DNA from: Fidelibacterota bacterium
Lineage (GTDB): Bacteria > Marinisomatota > Marinisomatia > Marinisomatales > TCS56
Direction: 5' to 3'
Assembly (NCBI GenBank): GCA_030634675.1
Contig: DAOWAH010000144.1
Coordinates: 1-5,161 of the forward strand
Length of the DNA: 5,161 bases
Part shown: one piece after another, positions 1 to 5,161 of the stretch
Layout of the letters: each line of letters begins with the position of its first letter
How positions within the stretch are numbered: position 1 is the first letter of the stretch
Program-made: the position numbers and the translations under genes
Notes under the pieces: generated by a model
Told to the model about the DNA's origin: nothing
What the model saw: the letters and a program-made list of their open reading frames with translations, nothing else
The model's database searches: none

Positions 1-1720
1 GGAAGATGAAATTATCCACTCTTACGCTCCGGGAAATGCCGCCGGGCATGATATAATTTTAGTGGGCAAGCCCACCGATAATAGCGGTTTTGGCGGTGCC
101 AGTTTTGCCTCCTTGGAATTGGAAGAAGAAAAGAAGGAGCAGAACAAAGGAGCGGTACAGGAACCCAACGCTTTTTTAGAACGGCATTTGCTTAAGTCAA
201 GTTACGCTTTGTTTAAAATTCTAAAGGAAAAAAATCTATTAAACAAAGTTGGTTTCAAAGATTTGGGGGCTGGCGGAGTTTCCTGTGCCAGCGTGGAAAT
301 GGCCGACACTGCCAATTATGGTGCTGAGATCTGGATTGATAGGGTTCATATCAGCATGACCGGTTTGCATCCATCAGTGATTCTCTGCTCTGAAACACAA
401 GAACGCTTCATGTGGGTGTCACCACCTGAGATCACAACTCTGATTCTGAATCATTACAATAATACTTATGATCTACCCGGCATTTCCGAGCTGGCCGAAG
501 CACGGGTGGTTGGCAAGATCCGAGCTGATAACAACTATGTCGTTCACGCCAATGGCGTTGAGATTGTGAACGCACCGGCGCCGGTAGTAACCAAAGGTTT
601 TCTTTACAATCGTGCGGTGCAAAAACCGCAACAAAATTTCGCCGAACCGGACTTGCCGGAACCAACCGATTATAACTCGATTTTATTGCAGTTGCTGGGT
701 CATGAAAATATCGCTTCCCGGGAACCGGTTTTTGAGACCTACGACAAACAGGTCCAGGGTCGTACCGTGGTAGACGCCGGCCTAAGCGATGCCGGCATAA
801 TGCAACCATTCAACAGCGAGCGCTACCCGGAGGAGATTCGCACCACCGGGATTGCCCTTGCTACCGATCATAATCCCCGTTATGGAAAGATTGATCCCTA
901 CTGGTGTGCCGTCAATGCCGTTCTGGAAGCGATGTGTAACGTGGCTGCCTGCGGGGCAAGCCCGCAAGCACTCACCGATTGCTTATGTTTCGGTAACCCA
1001 GAAAACCCGGAACAGATGTGGGAGTTCGCCGAAGCCACACGCGGTATTATCGCTACCTGTGATGTTATTCATCTGAAGGAACATCCCGGTTCTCCGGTAC
1101 CAATAATCGCCGGTAATGTCAGTTTCTACAATGAATCCCGAAAGGGCGCCATCCCGCCCAGCCCGATCATCAGCTGTCTGGGACGGATAAATGATGTCAG
1201 TAAAGCAATAACCCAGGATTTCAAGCAACCCGACTCTTTGATTTACCTGTTGGGTGATCGCAAGGACGAATGTGGTGGCAGCGCCTATTATGCTCTTTTT
1301 AACGAGCTGGGCGCCAACCTTCCCCAGCCTGATCTCAGCCAAGCCCGTGATCAGATTTACGCTATCACTGAAGCGGTGGAACGGGAATTACTTCTGTCTG
1401 CACACGATATTGCCGATGGCGGTCTCGCTGTGGCTCTGGCGGAAATGACCTTTACCAATGGTATTGGCTGTGATGTGAATATTCCTGGTTCGCTACGGGC
1501 CGATAAAAAGCTGTTTTCCGAAACCGGCGGGTTTATCATGGAGGTCCTGCGTGATAATAAAGAAGCTATTGAAGCACTGCTGAGCAAATACAAGTTAACA
1601 ATTAATCTGATCGGCTATACTACCAACCACCAGGTCATCATTATTAACGACTGCATCCGCCTGCCGATCAACAGAGCCCGGGACACCTGGAGCAATGGTC
1701 TCCGGGAAAAGCTGGTGTAA
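1..1720 (+). CDS. purL: Phosphoribosylformylglycinamidine (FGAM) synthase, PurL catalytic subunit, 5'-truncated by window edge
   Basis: This cytosolic ATP-dependent enzyme converts FGAR plus ammonia to FGAM, the fourth step of purine synthesis. The reading frame is open from base 2 to TAA at 1718-1720, giving 572 residues with no start in the window; GTG at 62 is internal, because coding similarity (PGNAAGHDIILVGKP) continues upstream of it. Visible family motifs are GFGGASFAS shortly after GTG 62, DLGAGGVSCASVEMA (260-304), SETQERF (389-409), AGNVSFYNES (about 1109-1138), the glycine-rich nucleotide-site loop GDRKDECGGS (1253-1282) and HDIADGGLAVALAEM (1403-1447). The arrangement fits the PurM-like N and C domains of both halves of PurL. 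Small PurL proteins have about 740 residues, so roughly 170 or more are missing, including the N-terminal catalytic histidine region. Whether a PurS domain precedes it cannot be seen. The stop is 7 bases before purM. Late in the protein, LFSETGGF replaces the more usual LFSES-SRF form. Confidence 0.96.
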   Translation, partial: EDEIIHSYAPGNAAGHDIILVGKPTDNSGFGGASFASLELEEEKKEQNKGAVQEPNAFLERHLLKSSYALFKILKEKNLLNKVGFKDLGAGGVSCASVEMADTANYGAEIWIDRVHISMTGLHPSVILCSETQERFMWVSPPEITTLILNHYNNTYDLPGISELAEARVVGKIRADNNYVVHANGVEIVNAPAPVVTKGFLYNRAVQKPQQNFAEPDLPEPTDYNSILLQLLGHENIASREPVFETYDKQVQGRTVVDAGLSDAGIMQPFNSERYPEEIRTTGIALATDHNPRYGKIDPYWCAVNAVLEAMCNVAACGASPQALTDCLCFGNPENPEQMWEFAEATRGIIATCDVIHLKEHPGSPVPIIAGNVSFYNESRKGAIPPSPIISCLGRINDVSKAITQDFKQPDSLIYLLGDRKDECGGSAYYALFNELGANLPQPDLSQARDQIYAITEAVERELLLSAHDIADGGLAVALAEMTFTNGIGCDVNIPGSLRADKKLFSETGGFIMEVLRDNKEAIEALLSKYKLTINLIGYTTNHQVIIINDCIRLPINRARDTWSNGLREKLV

Positions 1721-1727
1721 CTTAAAT

Positions 1728-2777
1728 ATGAACAGCATACCTAAAATCGATTATAAATCCGCCGGTGTAAATATCGATGCCGGTAATGAGGCTGTGGACC
1801 GGATAAAATCCAAAGTGCAGAGTACCTACACCCCGGCGGTATTGTCGGAACTGGGCGGCTTCGGCTCATTTTATGACTTGTCCGCCGTTATTAAAAATTA
1901 TACCAATCCGGTCATGGTGCAGAGTATCGATGGCGTGGGAACCAAAATTATTGTGGCGCGCTTGATGCAGAATTATACTACTATCGGGCACGATCTGATG
2001 AGCGCTTGTTGCAATGACATTATCGTCCATGGCGCCCGGCCCTTGACCTTCTTGGATTATATTGCCAACGATCGGCTTGATCCGGTTATTGTGGAGACGA
2101 TCGTGTCTGGTATTGCCGACGCCTGCCGTAAAATCGACGTGTCGCTGGTAGGCGGCGAAACAGCGGAAATGCCCGATACTTACCTGCCCGGAGAAAACGA
2201 TCTGGTCGGTATCGTTACCGGGGTGGTGGAAAAAGATAAGATTATCAACGGCTCGGCAATCCGGCCCGGCGATGTGTTGATCGGGATCGAATCCAGCGGT
2301 TTGCACACTAACGGTTATTCACTGGCTCGGAAGCTTTTTTTTGATGTGGGTAAATATACCGTAAATACCGCCTTGCCAGAACTGGATCGAACGGTGGGAG
2401 AAACCCTGCTGGAACCGCATATTAATTACACCAATCCGGTTTTAGGCCTACTCGATACCGGGCTACCGGTGAACGGAATCGCCCACATCACCGGTGGCGG
2501 CTTTATTGATAATCTACCGCGGATATTGCCTGCCGACTGTTGTGTGGAAATCGAAAAAGGTGCCTGGCCAATTTTACCGGTTTTTTCAATAATGCAGGAA
2601 CTTGGCGAGTTGGACAACGCCGAAATGTACCGCACTTTCAACATGGGTATTGGCCTGATGCTGGTAGTGCCGGAGCCCAAAGCCGATTTAATTTTGGAAA
2701 AGATCGGTGATTCGGCCCTTCAAGCCTGGCGGTTGGGCAGTATAATATCCGGCAATCGGCAAATTCATTTGATATAA
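1728..2777 (+). CDS. purM: Phosphoribosylformylglycinamidine cyclo-ligase (AIR synthetase)
   Basis: PurM closes the imidazole ring, converting FGAM and ATP to AIR in the cytosol, and follows the PurL/PurQ step directly. The 349-residue product matches the usual length of about 345. Motifs, numbered from the chosen start: YKSAGVNIDAGN (9-20), QSIDGVGTKI (65-74), GHDLMSACCNDIIVHGARP (88-106), GGETAEMPDTY (142-152), SSGLHTNGYSLAR (189-201), HITGGGFIDNLPR (253-265) and FNMGIGLML (304-312). All key glycine and acidic positions of the family appear intact. I chose ATG 1728 because the family signature begins about eight residues after it. An in-frame ATG at 1695 would add 11 residues overlapping purL and has GGAG only 2 bases upstream, too close to work normally. 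No Shine-Dalgarno is visible before 1728; the 7-base gap to purL suggests translational coupling. The next operon gene in the original order was probably purQ, now separated by the RAYT unit. Confidence 0.97.
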   Translation: MNSIPKIDYKSAGVNIDAGNEAVDRIKSKVQSTYTPAVLSELGGFGSFYDLSAVIKNYTNPVMVQSIDGVGTKIIVARLMQNYTTIGHDLMSACCNDIIVHGARPLTFLDYIANDRLDPVIVETIVSGIADACRKIDVSLVGGETAEMPDTYLPGENDLVGIVTGVVEKDKIINGSAIRPGDVLIGIESSGLHTNGYSLARKLFFDVGKYTVNTALPELDRTVGETLLEPHINYTNPVLGLLDTGLPVNGIAHITGGGFIDNLPRILPADCCVEIEKGAWPILPVFSIMQELGELDNAEMYRTFNMGIGLMLVVPEPKADLILEKIGDSALQAWRLGSIISGNRQIHLI

Positions 2778-2778
2778 A

Positions 2779-2844
2779 ATGATAATGGGAATTTTTATTA
2801 AAGTACTAGAAGGATGCCATCTCTCGCAGGGATGGCATCCATAA
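2779..2844 (+). other. Possible 21-codon micro-ORF or truncated gene start ending inside REP copy 1
   Basis: An ATG lies one base after the purM stop, in the context TAA-A-ATG that is also seen at the purQ/purC junction. The frame reads MIMGIFIKVLEG, then runs into the hairpin as CHLSQGWHP and stops at TAA 2842-2844. The tail is almost the same as the last residues of the transposase, because both frames enter their repeat copy in the same phase. It may be the start of a gene cut off by the repeat insertion, or a chance frame; at 21 codons it carries no statistical weight. No function is suggested. Confidence 0.2.
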
Positions 2845-2847
2845 TCA
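2809..2847 (+). repeat. REP-like palindromic repeat, copy 1 (upstream of RAYT)
   Basis: The stem is GGATGCCATCT (2812-2822), the loop CTCGCAG (2823-2829) and the second arm GGATGGCATCC (2830-2840): ten Watson-Crick pairs plus a G-T wobble closing the loop. The flanking GAA (2809-2811) and ATAA-CA (2841-2847) are shared with copy 2, giving 36 of 39 identical positions. No T-run follows, so it is unlikely to be an intrinsic terminator. It ends 6 bases before the transposase ATG, and its stem ends 13 bases before it. The REP assignment rests on its pairing with the adjacent RAYT. Confidence 0.9.
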
Positions 2848-2853
2848 TATCAT

Positions 2854-3432
2854 ATGGTAATACCAGCACCATTTATCGAAAATCATTATTATCATATTTT
2901 TAATCGTGGCAATAATCGCGAGCCAATATTTTTTAACGAGGCTAATTACTATTATTTCATAAGTTTGATTGCAAAATATATTGCAATGGTTGCCGATATA
3001 ATTGCCTACTGTTTACTGGTTAACCACTTTCATTTGTTGATTAAAACAAAGCCAACAACCAAGGAAGCTATCAGCGAACAATTCAGACGCCTGTTCATAG
3101 CTTACAGTCAGGCAGTTAATAAAGAACAAAAACGATCTGGCAGCCTGTTTCGAAAGCCTTTTAAACGTAAGCCAATAACGCATGACAATCAATTATTACA
3201 GTCGATTTATTATATTCATCTGAATCCTGAGAAGCATCATATCGCCAAAGATTACACTAAATATAAATGGAGTTCCTATAAACAAATAGTTAAAAAGGAG
3301 AATATATTGGTGGCTGTTGACGCAACTTTGGCTGTATTTGGTAGCAGGCAGGGCTTTATTGAAATGCATCGACTTGCTCATCAAGAATTAAAACAGGAAG
3401 GATGCCATCCCTCGCAAGGATGGCATCCATAA
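2854..3432 (+). CDS. REP-associated tyrosine transposase (RAYT; Y1 HUH transposase, IS200/IS605-like)
   Basis: The 192-residue product belongs to the Y1 transposase family, single-strand DNA nucleases that cut at hairpins through a covalent 5'-phosphotyrosine. The N-terminal YHIFNRGNNREPIFF (13-27) is typical of RAYTs. The HUH metal motif is NHFHLL, with H58 and H60. The SLFRKPFKRK segment (97-106) matches the family's G-LF-GRFK region. The catalytic tyrosine is most likely Y120 in YYIHLNP (119-125), and KWSSYK (138-143) is the usual C-terminal box. All core residues look intact, so the enzyme may be active. The last ten residues, GCHPSQGWHP, and the TAA are encoded by REP copy 2, so the C-terminus is repeat-derived. 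Start ATG 2854 gives the standard N-terminus; no Shine-Dalgarno is seen. It lies co-directionally in the purine operon with no visible promoter of its own, so it is probably co-transcribed with pur genes. Base composition is near 30% GC in sampled lines, far below the neighbours. Confidence 0.93.
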   Translation: MVIPAPFIENHYYHIFNRGNNREPIFFNEANYYYFISLIAKYIAMVADIIAYCLLVNHFHLLIKTKPTTKEAISEQFRRLFIAYSQAVNKEQKRSGSLFRKPFKRKPITHDNQLLQSIYYIHLNPEKHHIAKDYTKYKWSSYKQIVKKENILVAVDATLAVFGSRQGFIEMHRLAHQELKQEGCHPSQGWHP

Positions 3433-3435
3433 GCA
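3397..3435 (+). repeat. REP-like palindromic repeat, copy 2 (RAYT 3' end / purQ 5' leader)
   Basis: A perfect 11-bp stem joins GGATGCCATCC (3400-3410) to GGATGGCATCC (3418-3428) around the loop CTCGCAA (3411-3417). It has the same orientation as copy 1 and differs from it at only three of 39 positions (3410, 3417, 3433). It encodes the transposase C-terminus in one frame and supplies in-frame ATGs at 3402 and 3420 ahead of purQ in another. The stem ends 9 bases before the purQ ATG, so a folded hairpin would cover the region where a ribosome binding site would normally lie. Confidence 0.92.
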
Positions 3436-3437
3436 AT

Positions 3438-4703
3438 ATGTCGAGATCAATCAACATCGGCATAATTCAATTTCCCGGTTCAAATACCGAAAGGGAAACG
3501 ATCATGGCTGTCCGGCGCGCTGGTATGAAGCCGGTAGAAATTCTATGGAACGAACCAGCGGATAAAATCCAGGCTTGTGATGGGTATATAATCGTGGGTG
3601 GGTTTTCATTCGAGGACCGCTCACGAGCCGGTGTCATTGCTTCGCTTGAACCAATAATGAAGCCGATCCAGGTGGAAGCTGAAGCCGGAAAACCGGTGCT
3701 GGGCATCTGCAACGGTGCCCAGGTTTTGGTAGAAACAGGGCTGGTTCCCGGATTGGAAGGTTATCGGCCGGGCCTGGCCTTAACTGATAACCGTCGGATA
3801 AATGACGGTCACATCATGGGAACCGGTTATTACAATGCCTGGACGAACCTGCAATTAAGCGTACCCGCTAAGCGTTGTGCTTTCACCCGTCATTTAAATA
3901 TCGGCGATTGGATCACAATCCCCCTGGCTCATGCGGAGGGCCGCTTCGTAACTAATGATAATATTCTTCAGGATTTAATTGATAATGATCAAACCGTATT
4001 CCGGTATTGCGATGACCGGGGAAACATTCTCCCGGAATTCCCGGTCAATCCCAACGGATCGCTTTATAACTTGGCGGCGGTATGTAACGGTGCCGGTAAT
4101 GTGATGTCTTTGATGCCCCACCCGGAACGGACGACCAAGGGTGACGCCATATTCACTTCCATGCGGGAATATATTGCAACCCAGCCAATCCATAATTATC
4201 GATTACTGACCGATAAACGACCAACAACAATAATCGAACCATTTACTCCAAATAAAGAAGCCCTCGAATTAACTGTGGAATTGATTATAACCGATAATAC
4301 TGCCATCTCAGTCCACAACGCGCTGAAGCATCTGCATATCCCTGCCCGGATAACTCGGTATACGCATTGGGAAATACAGTATAATGGCGACAACCCCCAG
4401 CAACTACTAGAGCAGATAGCCGCTTCCGGTGAATTATTCAATTCCAATAAGGAGCAGCTTGTTTCACCGGAGGCAAATCCTAATATCACCCGCCTAATGG
4501 TGCGTAGCCGTGAGGATGTTCTTGGGCAGCAGAAACTGGAGACACTGACCAAACGTTTTGAGCTTGATTCGATCACGGCCGTGAAACACGGTATTCTCTG
4601 GACAATCTCCGCCAATCAAGGAGAAACAGACAGTGTTGTCGAGCAAGTCCTTGAAACTCATATTCTTTTCAATCCATTAGCCCATAAATGTTATTATTAT
4701 TAA
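3438..4703 (+). CDS. purQ: FGAM synthase glutaminase subunit PurQ with C-terminal extension resembling two tandem PurS domains
   Basis: Residues 1 to about 245 are a class I glutamine amidotransferase that hydrolyses glutamine and feeds ammonia to PurL. Motifs: QFPGSNTERE (11-20), GGFSFEDRSRAG (54-65), nucleophile C91 in GICNGAQVL, AHAEGRF (164-170), and H228/E230 in MPHPER. This part has the usual PurQ length (about 230). The next 175 residues are extra. By eye, residues 275-343 and 350-421 each follow the PurS pattern of strand, helix, strand, helix, strand: ISVHNALKHL then ITRYTHWEIQ in the first; REDVLGQQKLETL, ITAVKHGILWTI and ILFNPLAHKCYYY in the second, resembling PurS VLDPQG, IGKYMELTI and LLANTVIEDYRYE. 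The PurS reading is inference; the single unbroken frame is certain. I chose ATG 3438 because the PurQ fold starts there. ATGs at 3402 and 3420 lie inside the REP and would add repeat-encoded residues. No Shine-Dalgarno is seen. The stop is one base before purC. Confidence 0.92.
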   Translation: MSRSINIGIIQFPGSNTERETIMAVRRAGMKPVEILWNEPADKIQACDGYIIVGGFSFEDRSRAGVIASLEPIMKPIQVEAEAGKPVLGICNGAQVLVETGLVPGLEGYRPGLALTDNRRINDGHIMGTGYYNAWTNLQLSVPAKRCAFTRHLNIGDWITIPLAHAEGRFVTNDNILQDLIDNDQTVFRYCDDRGNILPEFPVNPNGSLYNLAAVCNGAGNVMSLMPHPERTTKGDAIFTSMREYIATQPIHNYRLLTDKRPTTIIEPFTPNKEALELTVELIITDNTAISVHNALKHLHIPARITRYTHWEIQYNGDNPQQLLEQIAASGELFNSNKEQLVSPEANPNITRLMVRSREDVLGQQKLETLTKRFELDSITAVKHGILWTISANQGETDSVVEQVLETHILFNPLAHKCYYY

Positions 4704-4704
4704 A

Positions 4705-5161
4705 ATGAATGCTTATACTGAAAAAATAAAACGAAGTCTAACCAATTGTCTGACGGAAACCGCTCTGCCACAGGGAAAAAAGCAGGTGGGTAAGGTACGG
4801 GACTGCTATGATTTTGGCGATAAACTGGTACTGATTGCAACTGACCGTCTCAGCGCTTTTGACCGCCTACTGGCGGTGATTCCCTTCAAGGGACAGGTTT
4901 TAAATCAAACCAGCGCCTGGTGGTTTGAGCAGACCCGGCACATCATTCCCAACCATGTCCTTTCAACTCCTGACCCCAATGTTACCATCGGAAAAAAATG
5001 TACCGTATTTCCAATCGAGTTTGTTGTCCGCGGTTATATTACCGGATCCACGGATACGGCTTTGTGGACTCATTACCACAATGGCTCCCGTAATTATTGT
5101 GTCAATGATTTGCCGGAAGGATTGGTGAAAAATCAAAAATTGGATAAAAATATCCTGACCC
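4705..5161 (+). CDS. purC: Phosphoribosylaminoimidazole-succinocarboxamide (SAICAR) synthase, 3'-truncated by window edge
   Basis: PurC joins aspartate to CAIR using ATP, forming SAICAR in the cytosol. The first 152 residues are visible and the frame is still open at the window end. Motifs: GKVRDCYD (29-36), ATDRLSAFDR (45-54), IPFKGQVLNQ (59-68), IPNHV (81-85), FPIEFVVRGYITGS (102-115) and LPEGL (136-140). The FVVRGYITGS and LPEGL boxes and an N-terminal extension of about 20 residues before the GKVRD motif point to the longer, yeast ADE1-like PurC (about 300 residues) rather than the short 235-residue Bacillus/E. coli form. ATG 4705 follows the purQ stop by one base (TAA-A-ATG), which favours translational coupling; the upstream sequence is an AT run with no Shine-Dalgarno. 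It is part of the same operon as purL, purM and purQ. Confidence 0.95.
   Translation, partial: MNAYTEKIKRSLTNCLTETALPQGKKQVGKVRDCYDFGDKLVLIATDRLSAFDRLLAVIPFKGQVLNQTSAWWFEQTRHIIPNHVLSTPDPNVTIGKKCTVFPIEFVVRGYITGSTDTALWTHYHNGSRNYCVNDLPEGLVKNQKLDKNILT

Larger units (their letters stand above)
2809..3435 (+). mobile_element. RAYT-REP unit (REP-flanked Y1 transposase) inserted between purM and purQ
   Basis: One IS200/IS605-type Y1 transposase gene lies between two near-identical hairpin repeats in direct orientation, with start-to-start spacing of 588 bases. RAYT genes are known to be associated with REP palindromes, which their transposase binds and cleaves as single-stranded DNA; they are often single-copy. 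Here the unit separates purM from purQ in an otherwise compact operon, and its gene is markedly AT-rich. The outer limits are set by the shared repeat sequence and are approximate, since this family makes no target duplication. Whether the unit still moves is unknown. It could be a former insertion now fixed in place. Confidence 0.75.

Noticed and set aside
432..809. A 125-residue reading frame on the minus strand inside purL
   Set aside because: It is antisense to a well-conserved part of PurL and its translation has no recognisable domain; it is a shadow of the coding strand.
1695..1727. Upstream in-frame ATG 1695 as the purM start
   Set aside because: It would overlap purL by 26 bases and add 11 residues with no family similarity; its GGAG is only 2 bases from the ATG.
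1866..2306. A 146-residue minus-strand frame inside purM
   Set aside because: It lies opposite the most conserved PurM motifs and resembles no family; third-position bias of purM explains it.
2812..2840. Hairpin as an intrinsic terminator for purM
   Set aside because: No T-run follows the stem, the operon continues, and the same hairpin recurs after the transposase, so a repeat element is the better reading.
2809..3435. A CRISPR-like or tandem repeat array
   Set aside because: There are only two copies, separated by one transposase gene, so this is a flanking pair and not an array.
4196..4615. A 139-residue minus-strand frame opposite the PurQ C-terminal extension
   Set aside because: I considered whether this was the real gene and the extension a chance frame. 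The plus frame is continuous with PurQ, has PurS-like patterns and ends one base before purC, so the minus frame is the shadow.
4925..5128. A 67-residue plus-strand frame near the window end
   Set aside because: It is out of frame with the clear PurC coding sequence covering the same bases and has no recognisable content.

Overview
This window is a slice of a bacterial de novo purine biosynthesis operon. All genes are on the + strand and tightly packed: purL (3' part only), purM, purQ with an unusual C-terminal extension, and purC (5' part only). A small mobile-type unit sits between purM and purQ: a REP-associated tyrosine transposase (RAYT, IS200/IS605-like Y1 HUH family) bracketed by two nearly identical palindromic repeats.

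Layout. 1-1720 encodes the C-terminal 572 residues of the FGAM synthase catalytic subunit (PurL). 1728-2777 encodes the complete AIR synthase PurM. 2778-2853 is a short spacer holding a 21-codon reading frame and the first REP-like hairpin. 2854-3432 encodes the RAYT, whose last ten residues and stop codon lie in the second REP-like hairpin. 3438-4703 encodes a 421-residue protein: an N-terminal PurQ glutaminase of about 245 residues, then about 150 residues that I read as two tandem PurS-like domains. 4705 to the window end encodes the first 152 residues of PurC (SAICAR synthetase).

How the genes work together. PurQ releases ammonia from glutamine. PurL uses it with ATP to convert FGAR to FGAM, and PurS normally bridges the two. 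PurM closes FGAM to AIR. PurC adds aspartate to CAIR, the carboxylated product of AIR, to give SAICAR; the carboxylation step (PurE/PurK) is not in the window. If the PurS reading is right, the bridging module is fused to the glutaminase, unlike the free PurS of Bacillus or the N-terminal PurS-like domain of the large PurL.

Organism. Purine genes of mixed, moderate GC (some lines above 55%), a much more AT-rich RAYT, no recognisable Shine-Dalgarno at any of the four visible starts, and a RAYT of the YHIFNRGNNREPIFF type all suggest a bacterium with weak Shine-Dalgarno use, perhaps Bacteroidota or a neighbouring, possibly uncultured, phylum. This is a loose inference. No RNA genes, CRISPR array, clear promoter or intrinsic terminator were seen, and no stretch longer than 300 bases lacks a gene.
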